Shown: one piece after another, positions 37,034-45,960 of the stretch | Numbering within the stretch: position 1 is the stretch's first letter | How the letters are laid out: each line of letters opens with the position of its first letter | Source: Rhodobium gokarnense | GTDB taxonomy: Bacteria > Pseudomonadota > Alphaproteobacteria > Rhizobiales > Rhodobiaceae | Assembly: GCF_025961475.1 (NCBI RefSeq) | Contig: NZ_JAOQNS010000016.1 | Location: forward strand, 1 to 64,000 | Direction of reading: 5' to 3' | Length of the DNA stretch: 64,000 bases | Made by a program: the position numbers and the translations under genes | Notes under the pieces: model-generated | What the model was told of the DNA's origin: nothing | The model's database searches: none | Seen by the model: the letters and a program-made list of their open reading frames with translations, nothing else

Positions 37034-37471
37034 TCATTTGTCCCGGGGCGGGATCGAATAGGTCGCCGTGGCGTGGGCGACGATGGTGTCGGAGGCGACC
37101 GAGTGCATCCGGCATTCGGTGACGGCTAGCCGCTTGCCGAGTTTCAGGAGCCGGCAGTCGGCGACGATGTCGCCCGGCTCGGGCTTCGACAGGAAATTGA
37201 TGTTGAGATTGGTGGTGACGGCCAATGCCACCGGGCCGATATGGGCGAGGATCACCACATAGGCGGCGAGATCGCAGAGCGTCATCATCGCCGGGCCGGA
37301 AACGGTGCCGCCGGGGCGCAGGTGCCGCGCGGCGGCATGAAGGCGCAGGCTCGCGGCGCCCGGCGCGATGCCCTCGATGAAATAGGACTGGCCGCCCTCG
37401 TGGATCTGCGGGAACTCGCGGTCGAGCAGCGCGATGACCTCGTCCGCGCTCATGATCGGTTCGAGCGCCAT
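37034..37471 (-). CDS. PaaI-type hot-dog thioesterase
   Basis: This 145-aa hot-dog-fold protein carries the PaaI/DUF4442-like core RPGGTVSGPAMMTLCDLAAYVVIL (split in this note as GGTVSGPAMMTLCDLAAY), then TTNLNINFLSKPEPGDIVAD. It should hydrolyse an acyl-CoA thioester; the substrate is unknown. GGGGGAGGGG lies directly before the ATG at 37471, fixing the start. It is divergent from the enoyl-CoA hydratase fusion gene. Confidence 0.88.
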   Translation of the reverse strand: MALEPIMSADEVIALLDREFPQIHEGGQSYFIEGIAPGAASLRLHAAARHLRPGGTVSGPAMMTLCDLAAYVVILAHIGPVALAVTTNLNINFLSKPEPGDIVADCRLLKLGKRLAVTECRMHSVASDTIVAHATATYSIPPRDK

Positions 37472-37640
37472 CCGCACCCCTCCCCCGGTTTTTCTGTCGT
37501 TGGTCGCCATTTTGCCGAAGCGGGGCGCTATGGCAAGGAGGCTGACGCATTCCCGTTCGATGTGGGTGCCTCGCCATCGACGGCGCGGGCGAAGGCCGCT
37601 AGTGTTGCGCGAAAATGTCTGTCCTGTCCGAGGAAAAGCG

Positions 37641-39020
37641 ATGACGGTTGAAGCCGCCCCTTTCGCCGATGCCGAGCCGCCAGTGACCCGCGAGGACGCC
37701 GAGGGCGTCGCCATCCTGACGCTGAACCGGCCGAAGGCGCTGAACAGCCTCTCGATGCCGCTGCTTCAGGCGCTGAAGGCCGAGCTCGATTCCGTCGGCG
37801 CCGACCCGAAGGTGCGCGCGGTTATCATCCGCGGCGCCGGGCGCGGCTTTTGCGCCGGCCACGACCTGAAAGAGATCACGGCGCACCGGTCCGACGAGGA
37901 CGGCGGCAAGGCGTTTTATGATGCGCTGTTCGCCGCCTGCACCGAGACCATGCTGACGATCGCCCGGCTTCCCGTCGTCGTCATTGCCGAGGTGCACGGC
38001 ATCGCCACCGCCGCCGGCTGCCAGCTCGTTGCCAGTTGCGACATGGCGGTCGCCTCGGACCTTGCCCGCTTTGGGGTCAACGGCGTCGATGCGGGCCTCT
38101 TCTGTTCCACGCCGATGGTGGCACTGTCGCGCAACGTGCCGCGCAAGGCGGCGATGGAGATGCTGACGACGGGCACGATCATCGATGCGGAACGGGCCCG
38201 CGAGCTCGGCCTCGTCAACCGGGTCGTGCAGGCCGAGGAACTCTCCTCGGTGACGCTGGCGCTCGCCCGGCAGGCGGCGGAAAAGTCCCGCAAGGTCGTC
38301 GCCCTCGGCAAGGCCGCCTTCTACCGCCAGGTCGAGGCCGGCATCACGGATGCCTATGCGGAGATGAGCACCGTCATTGTCGACAACCTGATGATGGCGG
38401 ATGCGGAAATCGGCATTGCCGCCTTCATCGACAAGCGCAAGCCTGTCTGGGAAGAGGATGTGCCGGCCGCGGCGCCGGTCGCGGTCGACCACGACGCCTA
38501 TGACGATGCCTATATCCGGGGCATCCTCGATAGCGTGAAGACCGTCGCCATCGTCGGCGCCAGTGCCAACCCGACGCGGCCGAGCCACCTCGTGATGAAA
38601 TATCTGCTCGCCAAGGGTTACCGGGTGATCCCGGTCAATCCCGGCCTTGCCGGCAAGGACCTGCTCGGCCAGCCGGTCCACGCCAATCTCACCGACATTC
38701 CCGGCCGCATCGACATGGTCGACATCTTCCGCAATTCGGCCGCCGCCGCGGCGATCACCGAGGAAGCGCTGCGGCTCGACCCGCGGCCGAGGGCGATCTG
38801 GATGCAGCTCGGGGTGCGCAACGACGAGGCGGCGGCAAGGGCCGAGGACGCCGGCGTCCGCGTCGTCATGAACCGCTGCCCGAAGATCGAATACGGCCGC
38901 CTCTCCCACGAGATCGCCTGGACCGGTGTCAACAGCCGCACGATCTCCTCAAAGCGCCCCAAGCTGCAGAAGGGTTTCCAGCACCTGGGCCTGCGCGCCG
39001 GACCGCACAAGCATGCGTGA
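37641..39020 (+). CDS. Enoyl-CoA hydratase fused to a CoA-binding (YccU-type) domain
   Basis: This 459-aa protein joins two domains that are normally separate proteins. Residues about 15-275 are a crotonase (ILTLNRPKALNSLS, the oxyanion-hole block GRGFCAGHDLKE, and VIAEVHGIATAAGCQLVASC). Residues about 295-435 are a CoA_binding_2 domain (VKTVAIVGASANPTRPSHLV, GYRVIPVNPG, MVDIFRN, IWMQLGVRNDEAA, MNRCPKIEYGRL). The frame is continuous through the joining region (VWEEDVPAAAPVAVDHDAYD). AGGA lies six bases before the ATG. It stands near metZ, where I recall the separate genes in relatives. Confidence 0.9.
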   Translation: MTVEAAPFADAEPPVTREDAEGVAILTLNRPKALNSLSMPLLQALKAELDSVGADPKVRAVIIRGAGRGFCAGHDLKEITAHRSDEDGGKAFYDALFAACTETMLTIARLPVVVIAEVHGIATAAGCQLVASCDMAVASDLARFGVNGVDAGLFCSTPMVALSRNVPRKAAMEMLTTGTIIDAERARELGLVNRVVQAEELSSVTLALARQAAEKSRKVVALGKAAFYRQVEAGITDAYAEMSTVIVDNLMMADAEIGIAAFIDKRKPVWEEDVPAAAPVAVDHDAYDDAYIRGILDSVKTVAIVGASANPTRPSHLVMKYLLAKGYRVIPVNPGLAGKDLLGQPVHANLTDIPGRIDMVDIFRNSAAAAAITEEALRLDPRPRAIWMQLGVRNDEAAARAEDAGVRVVMNRCPKIEYGRLSHEIAWTGVNSRTISSKRPKLQKGFQHLGLRAGPHKHA

Positions 39021-39057
39021 TGCATGCAGCAGGTAAGCGCGCAAAGTGCAGCATAAC

Positions 39058-39810
39058 CTAGCGATTTTCGCGTTCGGCCGCACATCGGCGAACCAGGTCC
39101 GACGGCAGCGTTGATGGCAATCCGGCGTCGTCGAACGCCTTTGAGAATTCTCGGGCGCCGTATCGCCACAGATACGCCTCTCCTCCCTTGACCTTTGCGA
39201 CCCGTGGCGAACGCTCGCCGACGACGTAGCCCAGATCCAGGTCGGAGAACGCGTCGATCCGCTCCACCTTGGCGGCACCCCGGACAGGTAGCCGGGTGCG
39301 AAACATGCAGGTCGTTTTGGCGTCGACGGCGTCGAATTCTCGCGCCAAGGGAGCGGTTATCTCAACGTACGCGGCTATCGCCACGACCGGAAAGGCGCTT
39401 GCCAATGCCGCAAATGCCGCCCTGCCTTGCTTCGGCAAGGCCAGGCTCAGCACGAGATAGTTGACCAATCCGATTGCGGCTGTGGCATCGGCCCCGTGGT
39501 TCCCGTACCGCGCTCCGGTTCCGGGAAAAGCATCCAGCACACCCAGGCCCGCGCACGCCAGCATCGACAGCGAAAAGAGGATATTGACGCCAAGGAACAA
39601 ATACCGCCGCGCCGCCAAGATCAGGACGAACCCGAATAAATTTATGAAATAACCGGCGTTTCTGGAAACATCGACGGCCTGCGCGACCCACGTGCGACCT
39701 TCAACGCCAAGGAAGATATAGACAATCAGGGACGCCGCGACCGCCATCGGCATCCAAAGCGCAAGGCGCAGCAATAAAGCGCGTGAAAGCATGCGGGGCG
39801 GGCGCGGCAT
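39058..39810 (-). CDS. Orphan membrane protein with a soluble C-terminal part
   Basis: This 250-aa protein has an N-terminal hydrophobic anchor (about 8-33) and three or four more hydrophobic helices up to residue 150 (GYFINLFGFVLILAARRYLF, VNILFSLSMLACAGLGVLDA, AAIGLVNYLVLSLAL, AALASAFPVVAIAAYVEI). A soluble region of about 95 residues contains RIDAFSDLDLGYVVGE and a single cysteine pair. No family is recognised. Its base composition is less GC-rich than its neighbours. It separates the hydratase fusion from metZ and may be an acquired gene. Confidence 0.65.
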   Translation of the reverse strand: MPRPPRMLSRALLLRLALWMPMAVAASLIVYIFLGVEGRTWVAQAVDVSRNAGYFINLFGFVLILAARRYLFLGVNILFSLSMLACAGLGVLDAFPGTGARYGNHGADATAAIGLVNYLVLSLALPKQGRAAFAALASAFPVVAIAAYVEITAPLAREFDAVDAKTTCMFRTRLPVRGAAKVERIDAFSDLDLGYVVGERSPRVAKVKGGEAYLWRYGAREFSKAFDDAGLPSTLPSDLVRRCAAERENR

Positions 39811-40065
39811 GTCGATTTCGACCCGTTCGATGCGCTATCCATCAGGACCACGATTTCAAAATCGCAATCAGAGGTTAAATATCCTGAGAGGCGCGCCCGC
39901 AAGCTTGAATCCGGCGGCGGCGTCGCCGTGGTTAAGCGACTTTCTCAACAGCCTCTAAATTAGCCCCGCCTCATTTGACGGAAGCTCCGTTCTCGGCAAC
40001 AAACGCGCCTGACATCTGACAACCAGATACGCAACAACCCGCCGACACCAACAGGGGGAATTTTC

Positions 40066-41355
40066 ATGACCGCCGACCGCGAACCCGGCTTTGCAACGCT
40101 CGCCGTCCATGCCGGCGCCCAGCCCGACCCGACCACCGGGGCCCGGGTGACGCCGATCTACCAGACCACGTCCTTCGTCTTTGACGACGTCGACCACGCC
40201 GCGTCCCTGTTCGGGCTGCAGGCCTTCGGCAACATCTACACCCGCATCACCAACCCGACGACGGCCGTCCTGGAAGAGCGCGTCGCGGCGCTTGAGGGCG
40301 GGACGGCGGCCCTGGCGGTTGCCTCCGGCCATGCCGCGCAGATGCTGATCTTCCACACCATGCTGACGCCGGGCGACGAGTTCGTCGCCGGCAACCGGCT
40401 CTATGGCGGCTCGATCAACCAGTTCAACCATTCCTTCAAGAGCTTCGGCTGGAACGTCGCCTGGGCCGACGCCGACAACCCGCAGAGCTTTGCCGACGCT
40501 ATCACCGACAAGACCAAGGCGATCTTCATCGAGAGCATCGCCAATCCGGGCGGCAGCATCACCGACATCGCGGCGATCGCCGATATCGCGCGAAAGGCCG
40601 GCGTGCCGCTGATCGTCGATAACACCATGGCGACGCCCTATCTCTGTAAGCCGCTGGAGCACGGCGCCGACATCGTCGTCCATTCGGCGACGAAATTCCT
40701 CGGCGGCCACGGCAACTCCATGGGTGGCGTGCTGGTCGACGGTGGCAGCTTCGACTGGTCGAAGGGCGGGCGCTATCCGTTCCTGTCCGAGCCGCGGCCG
40801 GAATATCAGGGCATGGTGCTGCACGAGACCTTTGGCAATTTCGCCTTCGCCATCGCCGCGCGCGTCCTCGGCCTGCGCGATCTGGGGCCCGCCATCTCGC
40901 CGTTCAACGCCTTCCAGATCATGACCGGCATCGAGACTCTCGGCCTTCGCATGCAGAAGCATTGCGATAACGCCCAGCTCGTCGCCGAATGGCTGGATGC
41001 GCATCCGGCCGTTGCCTGGGTCTCCTATGCGGGCCTGCCCTCCTCGCCCTATCACGCGCTCGCCAAGGCCCTGATGCCAAAGGGTTCAGGCGCCGTCTTC
41101 ACCTTCGGCGTCAAGGGCGGCTACGACGCCGGCGTTGCCGTCGTCTCCAATGTCGAGCTGTTCTCGCACCTCGCCAATATCGGCGACACGCGCAGCCTGA
41201 TCATCCACCCGGCCTCGACCACCCACCGCCAGCTATCCGACGAGCAGAAGGTGGCGGCCGGCGCCGGCCCGGACGTGATCCGGGTCTCGATCGGCATCGA
41301 GGAGGCCGACGACATCATCGCCGATCTCGACCAGGCGCTTTCAGCCATCGGCTGA
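40066..41355 (+). CDS. metZ: O-acetylhomoserine (thiol)-lyase
   Basis: This 429-aa Cys/Met-metabolism PLP enzyme uses O-acetylhomoserine and sulfide or methanethiol to make homocysteine or methionine. It shows FATLAVHAGAQPDPTTGARV, the block TPIYQTTSFVF, NIYTRITNPT and the PLP lysine in VHSATKFLGGHG. The C-terminal SHLANIGDTRSLIIHPASTT is diagnostic of the MetY/MetZ group. AGGGGGAA precedes the ATG. It is transcribed alone and followed by a terminator. Confidence 0.94.
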   Translation: MTADREPGFATLAVHAGAQPDPTTGARVTPIYQTTSFVFDDVDHAASLFGLQAFGNIYTRITNPTTAVLEERVAALEGGTAALAVASGHAAQMLIFHTMLTPGDEFVAGNRLYGGSINQFNHSFKSFGWNVAWADADNPQSFADAITDKTKAIFIESIANPGGSITDIAAIADIARKAGVPLIVDNTMATPYLCKPLEHGADIVVHSATKFLGGHGNSMGGVLVDGGSFDWSKGGRYPFLSEPRPEYQGMVLHETFGNFAFAIAARVLGLRDLGPAISPFNAFQIMTGIETLGLRMQKHCDNAQLVAEWLDAHPAVAWVSYAGLPSSPYHALAKALMPKGSGAVFTFGVKGGYDAGVAVVSNVELFSHLANIGDTRSLIIHPASTTHRQLSDEQKVAAGAGPDVIRVSIGIEEADDIIADLDQALSAIG

Positions 41356-41380
41356 TCGCCGTCCCGATTTCGAACGCCAA

Positions 41381-41416
41381 GGCCGCGCAGGTGGAAAACC
41401 CTGTGCGGCCCTTTTT
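41381..41416 (+). terminator. Terminator after metZ
   Basis: GGCCGCGCAGG (41381-41391) pairs with CCTGTGCGGCC (41400-41410) through one G-T pair, followed by CTTTTTC. Confidence 0.8.
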
Positions 41417-41567
41417 CGTGTGCCTGCCGGCGCGGATAACGCAGACGTGACGGCACCGACCCTCTTGTGATCGCGTTGCCGGTTCGGGTCGTGCGCCTTG
41501 CGTGCGATCCTCGATCCGAACGCATCCCGGCCTTTGTGCCGGGATTGGCACGACACGGGAGGCCCCG

Positions 41568-41936
41568 ATGACCCGACTTTGGACGATGGCCGCGCTGGTC
41601 GGCCTGATGGCGTTTTCCGCTATCCCCGCGCTTGCCCATCACGGCTGGCGCTGGACGACCGGCGACAACATCGAACTCACCGGCATCATCCGCACGGCAA
41701 AGCTCGGCAACCCGCATGGCGTCCTGACGGTCGATGCGGAGGGCGAGATGTGGACCGTGGAGGTCGGCCAGCCCTGGCGCAACGAGCGCGCGGGGCTCAA
41801 GGACGGCGATCTTGCCGAGGGCGTGGAGGTCCGCATCGTCGGTGAGCCGTCGGCGGACATGAAGGAGCGCCTGATGAAGGCCGAGAAGATCTATCTCGGC
41901 GACAGGGAATACCTGCTCTATCCCGGCCGTGACTGA
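41568..41936 (+). CDS. DUF6152-like periplasmic protein
   Basis: This 122-aa protein has a signal peptide (about 1-24; LVGLMAFSAIPALA) followed directly by HHGWRWTTGDNIELTGIIRT and NPHGVLTVDAEGEMWTVEVG. The HHGW...NPH pattern is that of DUF6152, an OB-like periplasmic domain possibly binding a metal through its histidines. The ATG at 41568 was chosen as the start of the signal peptide. It overlaps the next, membrane-protein gene by 8 bp. I recall such pairs from other alphaproteobacteria. Confidence 0.8.
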   Translation: MTRLWTMAALVGLMAFSAIPALAHHGWRWTTGDNIELTGIIRTAKLGNPHGVLTVDAEGEMWTVEVGQPWRNERAGLKDGDLAEGVEVRIVGEPSADMKERLMKAEKIYLGDREYLLYPGRD

Positions 41937-42408
41937 CGGGTTCCTCGCCGCCGCGGTGCTCCTCGGGGATACCGCGGTGGCGCACTATCTGCGCTTCTCG
42001 CGCTATGGCTACGCCGCCGTCAGTGCGGCACATATCTTCGGCATCGCGCTCCTCGTCGGCGCGGTGCTGCCGCTCGACTTGAAGCTGCTCGGCTTCTGGA
42101 AATCCGCCGACCGGCTGTCGCTGGTGCGGGTGCTGGTGCCGACGGCGGCGACCGGTCTTGTCATCGCCATCGCGAGCGGGGTGCTGCTGTTTTCCGTGCA
42201 GCCCGCCGACTATCTCGCGCTACCGGTGTTCCTTGCCAAAATGGGAATCGTCGCCGCCGGTATCGTCACCGCTCTGACCCTGCACGCCCGCCACGGCCTC
42301 TGGCTGGAGCGCAGCGCGCAAGAAAAGCGGTTCTGGTTGCCGGGCCTGTCGATCCTGTGGTGGCTTTCGGCGCTCGTCTGCGGGCGGTTGATCGCGTTTG
42401 CGGGGTAA
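41929..42408 (+). CDS. Four-helix membrane protein (DUF6644-like)
   Basis: This 159-aa inner-membrane protein has four hydrophobic segments (about 24-46, 67-88, 95-118, 135-155). The histidine in SAAHIFGIALLVGAVL (about residue 35) and another in LTLHARHGLWLER suggest a small haem-b-type or related four-helix bundle, but that is inference. It starts at a GTG that overlaps the end of the DUF6152-like gene, so the two are coupled and may form a complex. Confidence 0.7.
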   Translation: MTDGFLAAAVLLGDTAVAHYLRFSRYGYAAVSAAHIFGIALLVGAVLPLDLKLLGFWKSADRLSLVRVLVPTAATGLVIAIASGVLLFSVQPADYLALPVFLAKMGIVAAGIVTALTLHARHGLWLERSAQEKRFWLPGLSILWWLSALVCGRLIAFAG

Positions 42409-42449
42409 GTTCGGGCGCGTTTGTGACGCCGCCGGTATTCCCTCTCCCG

Positions 42450-42617
42450 TCATTCCGGCCGTAGCGAAGCGGAGAGCCGGAACCCATTGCCCCTGTCGAT
42501 ACGGTACGCGGACCGCGATTTGCCATACTGCAGCAGTGTGGCAATTGCCGAATGAGCCTGCCGACGACATACCGAGCGGATAGGGGCAATAGGCCCCGGC
42601 TCGGGGGCCGGGGTGAC
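42450..42617. repeat. Palindromic repeat, family B (single copy)
   Basis: The element is bounded by GTCATTCCGG (42450) and GCCGGGGTGAC (ends 42617). Inside, CCGGAACCCATTGCCCC is mirrored by GGGGCAATAGGCCCCGG, with a CATACCG-containing centre. It matches the B units at 55364 and 55731 in overall plan. It lies between two convergent genes and is not coding. Confidence 0.75.
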
Positions 42618-42676
42618 GGCGGAGTTTGCGGCAACGGGGAGCGGCGAACCGTTCGGGCCGCCGGGAACGCTTCCCT

Positions 42677-43780
42677 CTACTCTGCCGGCTCGACCCTACC
42701 GTCGCCCACCCCGCGCTCGCCGATGGTGACGGACTGGAGCTGGCGGGTGGCGAGCCAGAGCACGATCACGGCGCCGGCCTGGTGGGTCAGCGCCAGGTGC
42801 ATCTGCACGACGTGCAGAAGCGTCAGGACACCGACGGTCGCCTGCACAAGGACAAGGACGGCGAGCGCGATGGCTCGGCGAGAGAATGCCGTGCCGGCAT
42901 AGGCGCGCAGCGTCGCCCACAGGTGCAGGAGGGCCAGGACGAACAACAGATAACCGGCCATGCGGTGATCGAACTGCACCGTCAGGTGGTTCTCAAAGAA
43001 ATTCCGCCAGGCCGGGCTCTCGAACAACAGTCCGTCCGGGATCAGCGCGCCGTCGATCAGTGGCCAGGTGTTGTAGATGAGACCGGCCTTGATGCCGGCG
43101 ACCAGCCCGCCGAGATAGATCTGGACGAAGACCATGGCGAGCAGCAGATAGGCCGTCACCTTCGCCCAGCCGGCGCGCATGGGCGGCTCCTTTGCCGGAG
43201 CGAGGCTGCCGGCGAGCCAGACCGTGTAGGCGAAGATGATGCAGGCGAAGGTCAGGTGGGTTGCGAGCCGGTATTGCGAGACGTCGACCCGGTCGGCGAG
43301 CCCGGAGACCACCATCCACCAGCCGACAGCGCCCTGCAGCCCGCCGAGGATGAAGAGCACCGCCAGCCGCGGCTTCAGCCAGGGCTCCAGCCGGCCGCTC
43401 GCCCAGAAGACCACCAGCGGCACGAGGACGACGACGCCGATCAGCCGGCCGAGCAGGCGATGCGCCCATTCCCACCAGAAGATGGTCTTGAACTCATCGA
43501 TCGTCATGCCCTTGTTGACGAGGTCGTATTCGGGGATCTGCTGGTATTTGGCGAACTCTTCCTGCCACTCGCTGGCATTGAGCGGCGGGATGGCGCCATG
43601 GATCGGCTTCCATTCGGTGATCGAAAGGCCCGAATCCGTCAGCCGCGTGGCGCCGCCGACGACGACCATGGCCAGGATCAGCACCGCGACGACGGTGAGC
43701 CAGGTGCGGATCAGCGTGCGGTCGGCGCCATACCTGCCGACCCGTCGTCCCTCGTCCATTCCAGCAATCGCCGCGACCAT
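42677..43780 (-). CDS. ctaA: Haem A synthase (type 2 CtaA/COX15)
   Basis: This 367-aa inner-membrane enzyme oxidises haem O to haem A for cytochrome aa3 oxidase. It has eight helices in two similar halves. Family marks are VVVGGATRLTDSGLSITEWK, FWWEWAHRLLGRLIGV, YRLATHLTFACIIF, VFVQIYLGGLVAGIKAG, FDHRMAGYLLF and QMHLALTHQAGA; the histidines in the last blocks are the haem ligands. The start is ATG 43780 or ATG 43759. The DUF2842 gene lies on the opposite strand upstream. Confidence 0.95.
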   Translation of the reverse strand: MVAAIAGMDEGRRVGRYGADRTLIRTWLTVVAVLILAMVVVGGATRLTDSGLSITEWKPIHGAIPPLNASEWQEEFAKYQQIPEYDLVNKGMTIDEFKTIFWWEWAHRLLGRLIGVVVLVPLVVFWASGRLEPWLKPRLAVLFILGGLQGAVGWWMVVSGLADRVDVSQYRLATHLTFACIIFAYTVWLAGSLAPAKEPPMRAGWAKVTAYLLLAMVFVQIYLGGLVAGIKAGLIYNTWPLIDGALIPDGLLFESPAWRNFFENHLTVQFDHRMAGYLLFVLALLHLWATLRAYAGTAFSRRAIALAVLVLVQATVGVLTLLHVVQMHLALTHQAGAVIVLWLATRQLQSVTIGERGVGDGRVEPAE

Positions 43781-43954
43781 CGTCTCTCACCGCTCCTTGA
43801 ATGACGTGCTGCCAGTCGAATATCCCCGGCGGCAACGAGGCTCAAGGAGAAATGCCGCGCGTGCTGCGTCTCGACAAGGACGGGCGAAAGGCTGTAGGCA
43901 GGCGGCGGCGGTACCGGGCCGCTGCTTGGTGATCAACGGAAACGGGCGAATTCG

Positions 43955-44167
43955 ATGCGGCAACGGGTGCGGAAACTGGTCGGGACGCTGGTCCTCGTCG
44001 CCTTCGTCATCGTCTATGTGTTCCTGGCGATGATCCTTGGCGTCGCGCTCCTGCCCGGCACCACCAAGCTGGTACAGATCGTCTATTACGTCATCGCCGG
44101 CTTCGCCTGGGTGCTGCCGGCCATGGCGCTCATTTCGTGGATGCAGAAACCTGATAAAGTGATTTAG
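43955..44167 (+). CDS. DUF2842 family small membrane protein
   Basis: This 70-aa protein has two hydrophobic helices (about 9-32 and 40-62) and the family pattern RVRKLVGTLVLVAFVIVYVF ... AWVLPAMALISWMQKP. Its function is unknown. DUF2842 genes sit beside ctaA in many alphaproteobacteria, which suggests a link to oxidase assembly. The gene is followed by an AT-rich stretch and then repeats. Confidence 0.85.
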   Translation: MRQRVRKLVGTLVLVAFVIVYVFLAMILGVALLPGTTKLVQIVYYVIAGFAWVLPAMALISWMQKPDKVI

Positions 44168-44487
44168 GTTTTTCTTTTTTCTTGTTGATTTTATTATGCT
44201 TATTATCAGAATTGAGACCGCGCGTTTTGGAGAGGCGGACTGGATTGCCGCGTCGGCCTGACGGCCTCCTCGCAATGACATTGAGACACCTAAAGACTAT
44301 CGCCCGTCATTGCGAGCGAAGCGAAGCAATCCAGAGCGGCGGTGCCCCAATCAACGGCATACCGCGGTTAGACGGGCATTAGACCCCGACTCGGGGGGCC
44401 GGGGTGACGGCGGAGTTTGTGGCTATCGCTGAGGCATTAGACGCGACCGACGTGACGCCCGCCCTGCTCCGCATCCGCAAAAAAACA
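44168..44487. other. 320-bp intergenic stretch filled mainly by repeat halves
   Basis: The first 60 bases are unusually AT-rich with T-runs (TTTTTCTTTTTTC) but lack a hairpin. The rest is the mosaic repeat at 44241-44407. I see no gene. Confidence 0.6.
44241..44407. repeat. Mosaic of repeat halves (families A and B)
   Basis: A right half of family A (GGATTGCCGCGTC...CTCGCAATGAC, 44242-44279) is followed by a left half (GTCATTGCGAGCGAAGCGAA...CCAGAGC, 44305-44338). Then comes a right half of family B (CGGCATACCGCG...GGCCGGGGTGAC, to 44407). The A halves point outward, the reverse of the complete A units at 55224. Confidence 0.7.
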
Positions 44488-45555
44488 TCACGCGACGTTC
44501 AGCCGGCGGAACCCGTTGTTGAGGGCGAGCGGGCCGCCGGTCAGCAGGATGTCGAGGTAGCGGATGGCCTGGAACTCACCGTTGAGGGAGACCCGCGGCA
44601 GCGCCGTCATGTGATCGACGTGATCGCCATAGAGGAGCCCCGGCCGGGTCGTCACGGCGGTCTTGAAGCCGAGGTCGCGGACGATCTCGAAATCGCGCGG
44701 GCCGGCGGCCATCGCGCTGCCATAGGGATAGGCGAAGTGCTCGGGCCGCTTCCCTGTCATGCGGGCGATGCGGTCGGCGCCGGCGATGATCTCCTCGCGG
44801 GCACGGTCGGCGTCGAGGCGGGCGACGGCGTAGTGATTCACCGTGTGGGCGCCGATGGTGGCGATCGGATCGTCGGAAAGCTCTCTGATCTCGCCCCAGG
44901 TCATGGCCAGTTCGGCGTTCATTTCCGCAAGGTCGAGGTCGGCCCGCTCGGCCATCCGGCGGATGGTCTCGCGCTGCTCGTCCTCGCTGGCCGTCATCGT
45001 CAGCCATTTCTGCAAGGTATCGAAGGTCTTCATCTTGTCGGCCGGACGGGCGCACTCAAACGAGCGCTCGCGACCGTGCAGCGCCACGGTCAGTTCGTTG
45101 CTGTGGGCGACGATCCGCTCCAGCGCCACCCACCACAGATCGATGGTGCGGTCGGCAAAGGCGGACGCCACGAACACCGTGAACGGCGCGCCGTAGCGCT
45201 TCAGAATCGGATAGGCGATCTCGTAATTGTCCCGGAACCCGTCGTCGAAGGTGATGGCGACGAAGCGCCGTCCGTCCGGGTTCTGGAGCCGCCCGGGGAC
45301 CTCGTCGAGGGCGACGATGTCGTAGTCCTCAGCGCGCAGATACTCCAGCACCTGGATCAGATAGTCCGGGGAGATCTCCAGAAAGGCATTGGGACTGAAG
45401 CCCCTCGCCGGCTCGCGCGCGACCCGATGCAGCATCAGGATCGCGCCGAGACCTTGGGTGAACGGCGCCAAAAGCCGGTGCGTCCCCGTGAAATAGAGGG
45501 CGTTCAGACCGGCCTTGTAGGCATCGCGTTTCGACAATCCCGCCATAGTCGCCAT
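44488..45555 (-). CDS. Polysaccharide deacetylase (NodB domain)
   Basis: This 355-aa carbohydrate esterase-4 protein has the metal-dependent NodB motifs: FVAITFDDGFRDNY near residue 97 (catalytic and metal-binding aspartates) and GAHTVNHYAVARL near 235 (metal histidines), with FAYPYG as a later motif. It removes acetyl groups from N-acetyl sugars or peptidoglycan. There is no clear signal peptide. It is divergent from the exopolysaccharide + arm and likely belongs to that locus. Confidence 0.87.
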   Translation of the reverse strand: MATMAGLSKRDAYKAGLNALYFTGTHRLLAPFTQGLGAILMLHRVAREPARGFSPNAFLEISPDYLIQVLEYLRAEDYDIVALDEVPGRLQNPDGRRFVAITFDDGFRDNYEIAYPILKRYGAPFTVFVASAFADRTIDLWWVALERIVAHSNELTVALHGRERSFECARPADKMKTFDTLQKWLTMTASEDEQRETIRRMAERADLDLAEMNAELAMTWGEIRELSDDPIATIGAHTVNHYAVARLDADRAREEIIAGADRIARMTGKRPEHFAYPYGSAMAAGPRDFEIVRDLGFKTAVTTRPGLLYGDHVDHMTALPRVSLNGEFQAIRYLDILLTGGPLALNNGFRRLNVA

Positions 45556-45960
45556 CGGTCACAAACCGCTTGATCCGAAATTCTCATTGGTGGCGCCGAC
45601 GACGACGCCGGCCGGCGAAACGGTGCCGCCCAGACCAAGACTAGACGATGCGCCTTTAAAAACCTTGAACCCGGCAGCGCGCATCGATCCCGATCGTCGG
45701 ACGACCCTTACCGCAAAGATGACGCAAGGACGTTTTGCGACCAAGGGAGCGTGTCCGTTTATCTTTCGTAAAGGTTAATTTCGACGCGATAAGGTTAATG
45801 CGCCGGCATGCGCGTCACGACTTGGTCGAAGCCGCACCAAGACCTCCCATGGCATAGTCCTTGCTGCCTTCCCGACAGAAAATGATGAACCGGCCCGAAT
45901 TGATACATCCGGCATGCCTTTCCGGTGTTTCGATACGGTCCGCCAAATAAGGACTCCGCC
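45556..45960. other. 405-bp divergent control region of the exopolysaccharide locus
   Basis: No gene is supported; the short open frames here have no family resemblance. The region contains the repeated AAGGTTAAT motif. AAGGA, eight bases before the ATG at 45961, is the ribosome-binding site of the glycosyl-phosphotransferase gene. Confidence 0.55.
45771..45799 (+). promoter_or_regulatory. Direct repeat AAGGTTAAT, 20-bp period, upstream of the exopolysaccharide + arm
   Basis: AAGGTTAAT occurs at 45771-45779 and 45791-45799, two helical turns apart and 162 bp before the first gene. The reverse complement contains TTAACCTT, one base from the TTAACCAT half-site of CtrA. The same motif, in the same orientation relative to the gene, lies at 63100-63110 before the other arm. 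Confidence 0.45.

Noticed and set aside
39811-40065. SAM-II riboswitch in the metZ leader
   Set aside because: Some fragments look suggestive (GGTTAAAT, CGTGGTTAAG), but the conserved GTGGTGATTTG and GCTAAA blocks do not occur in the right order, so I do not call it. A covariance-model search would decide.
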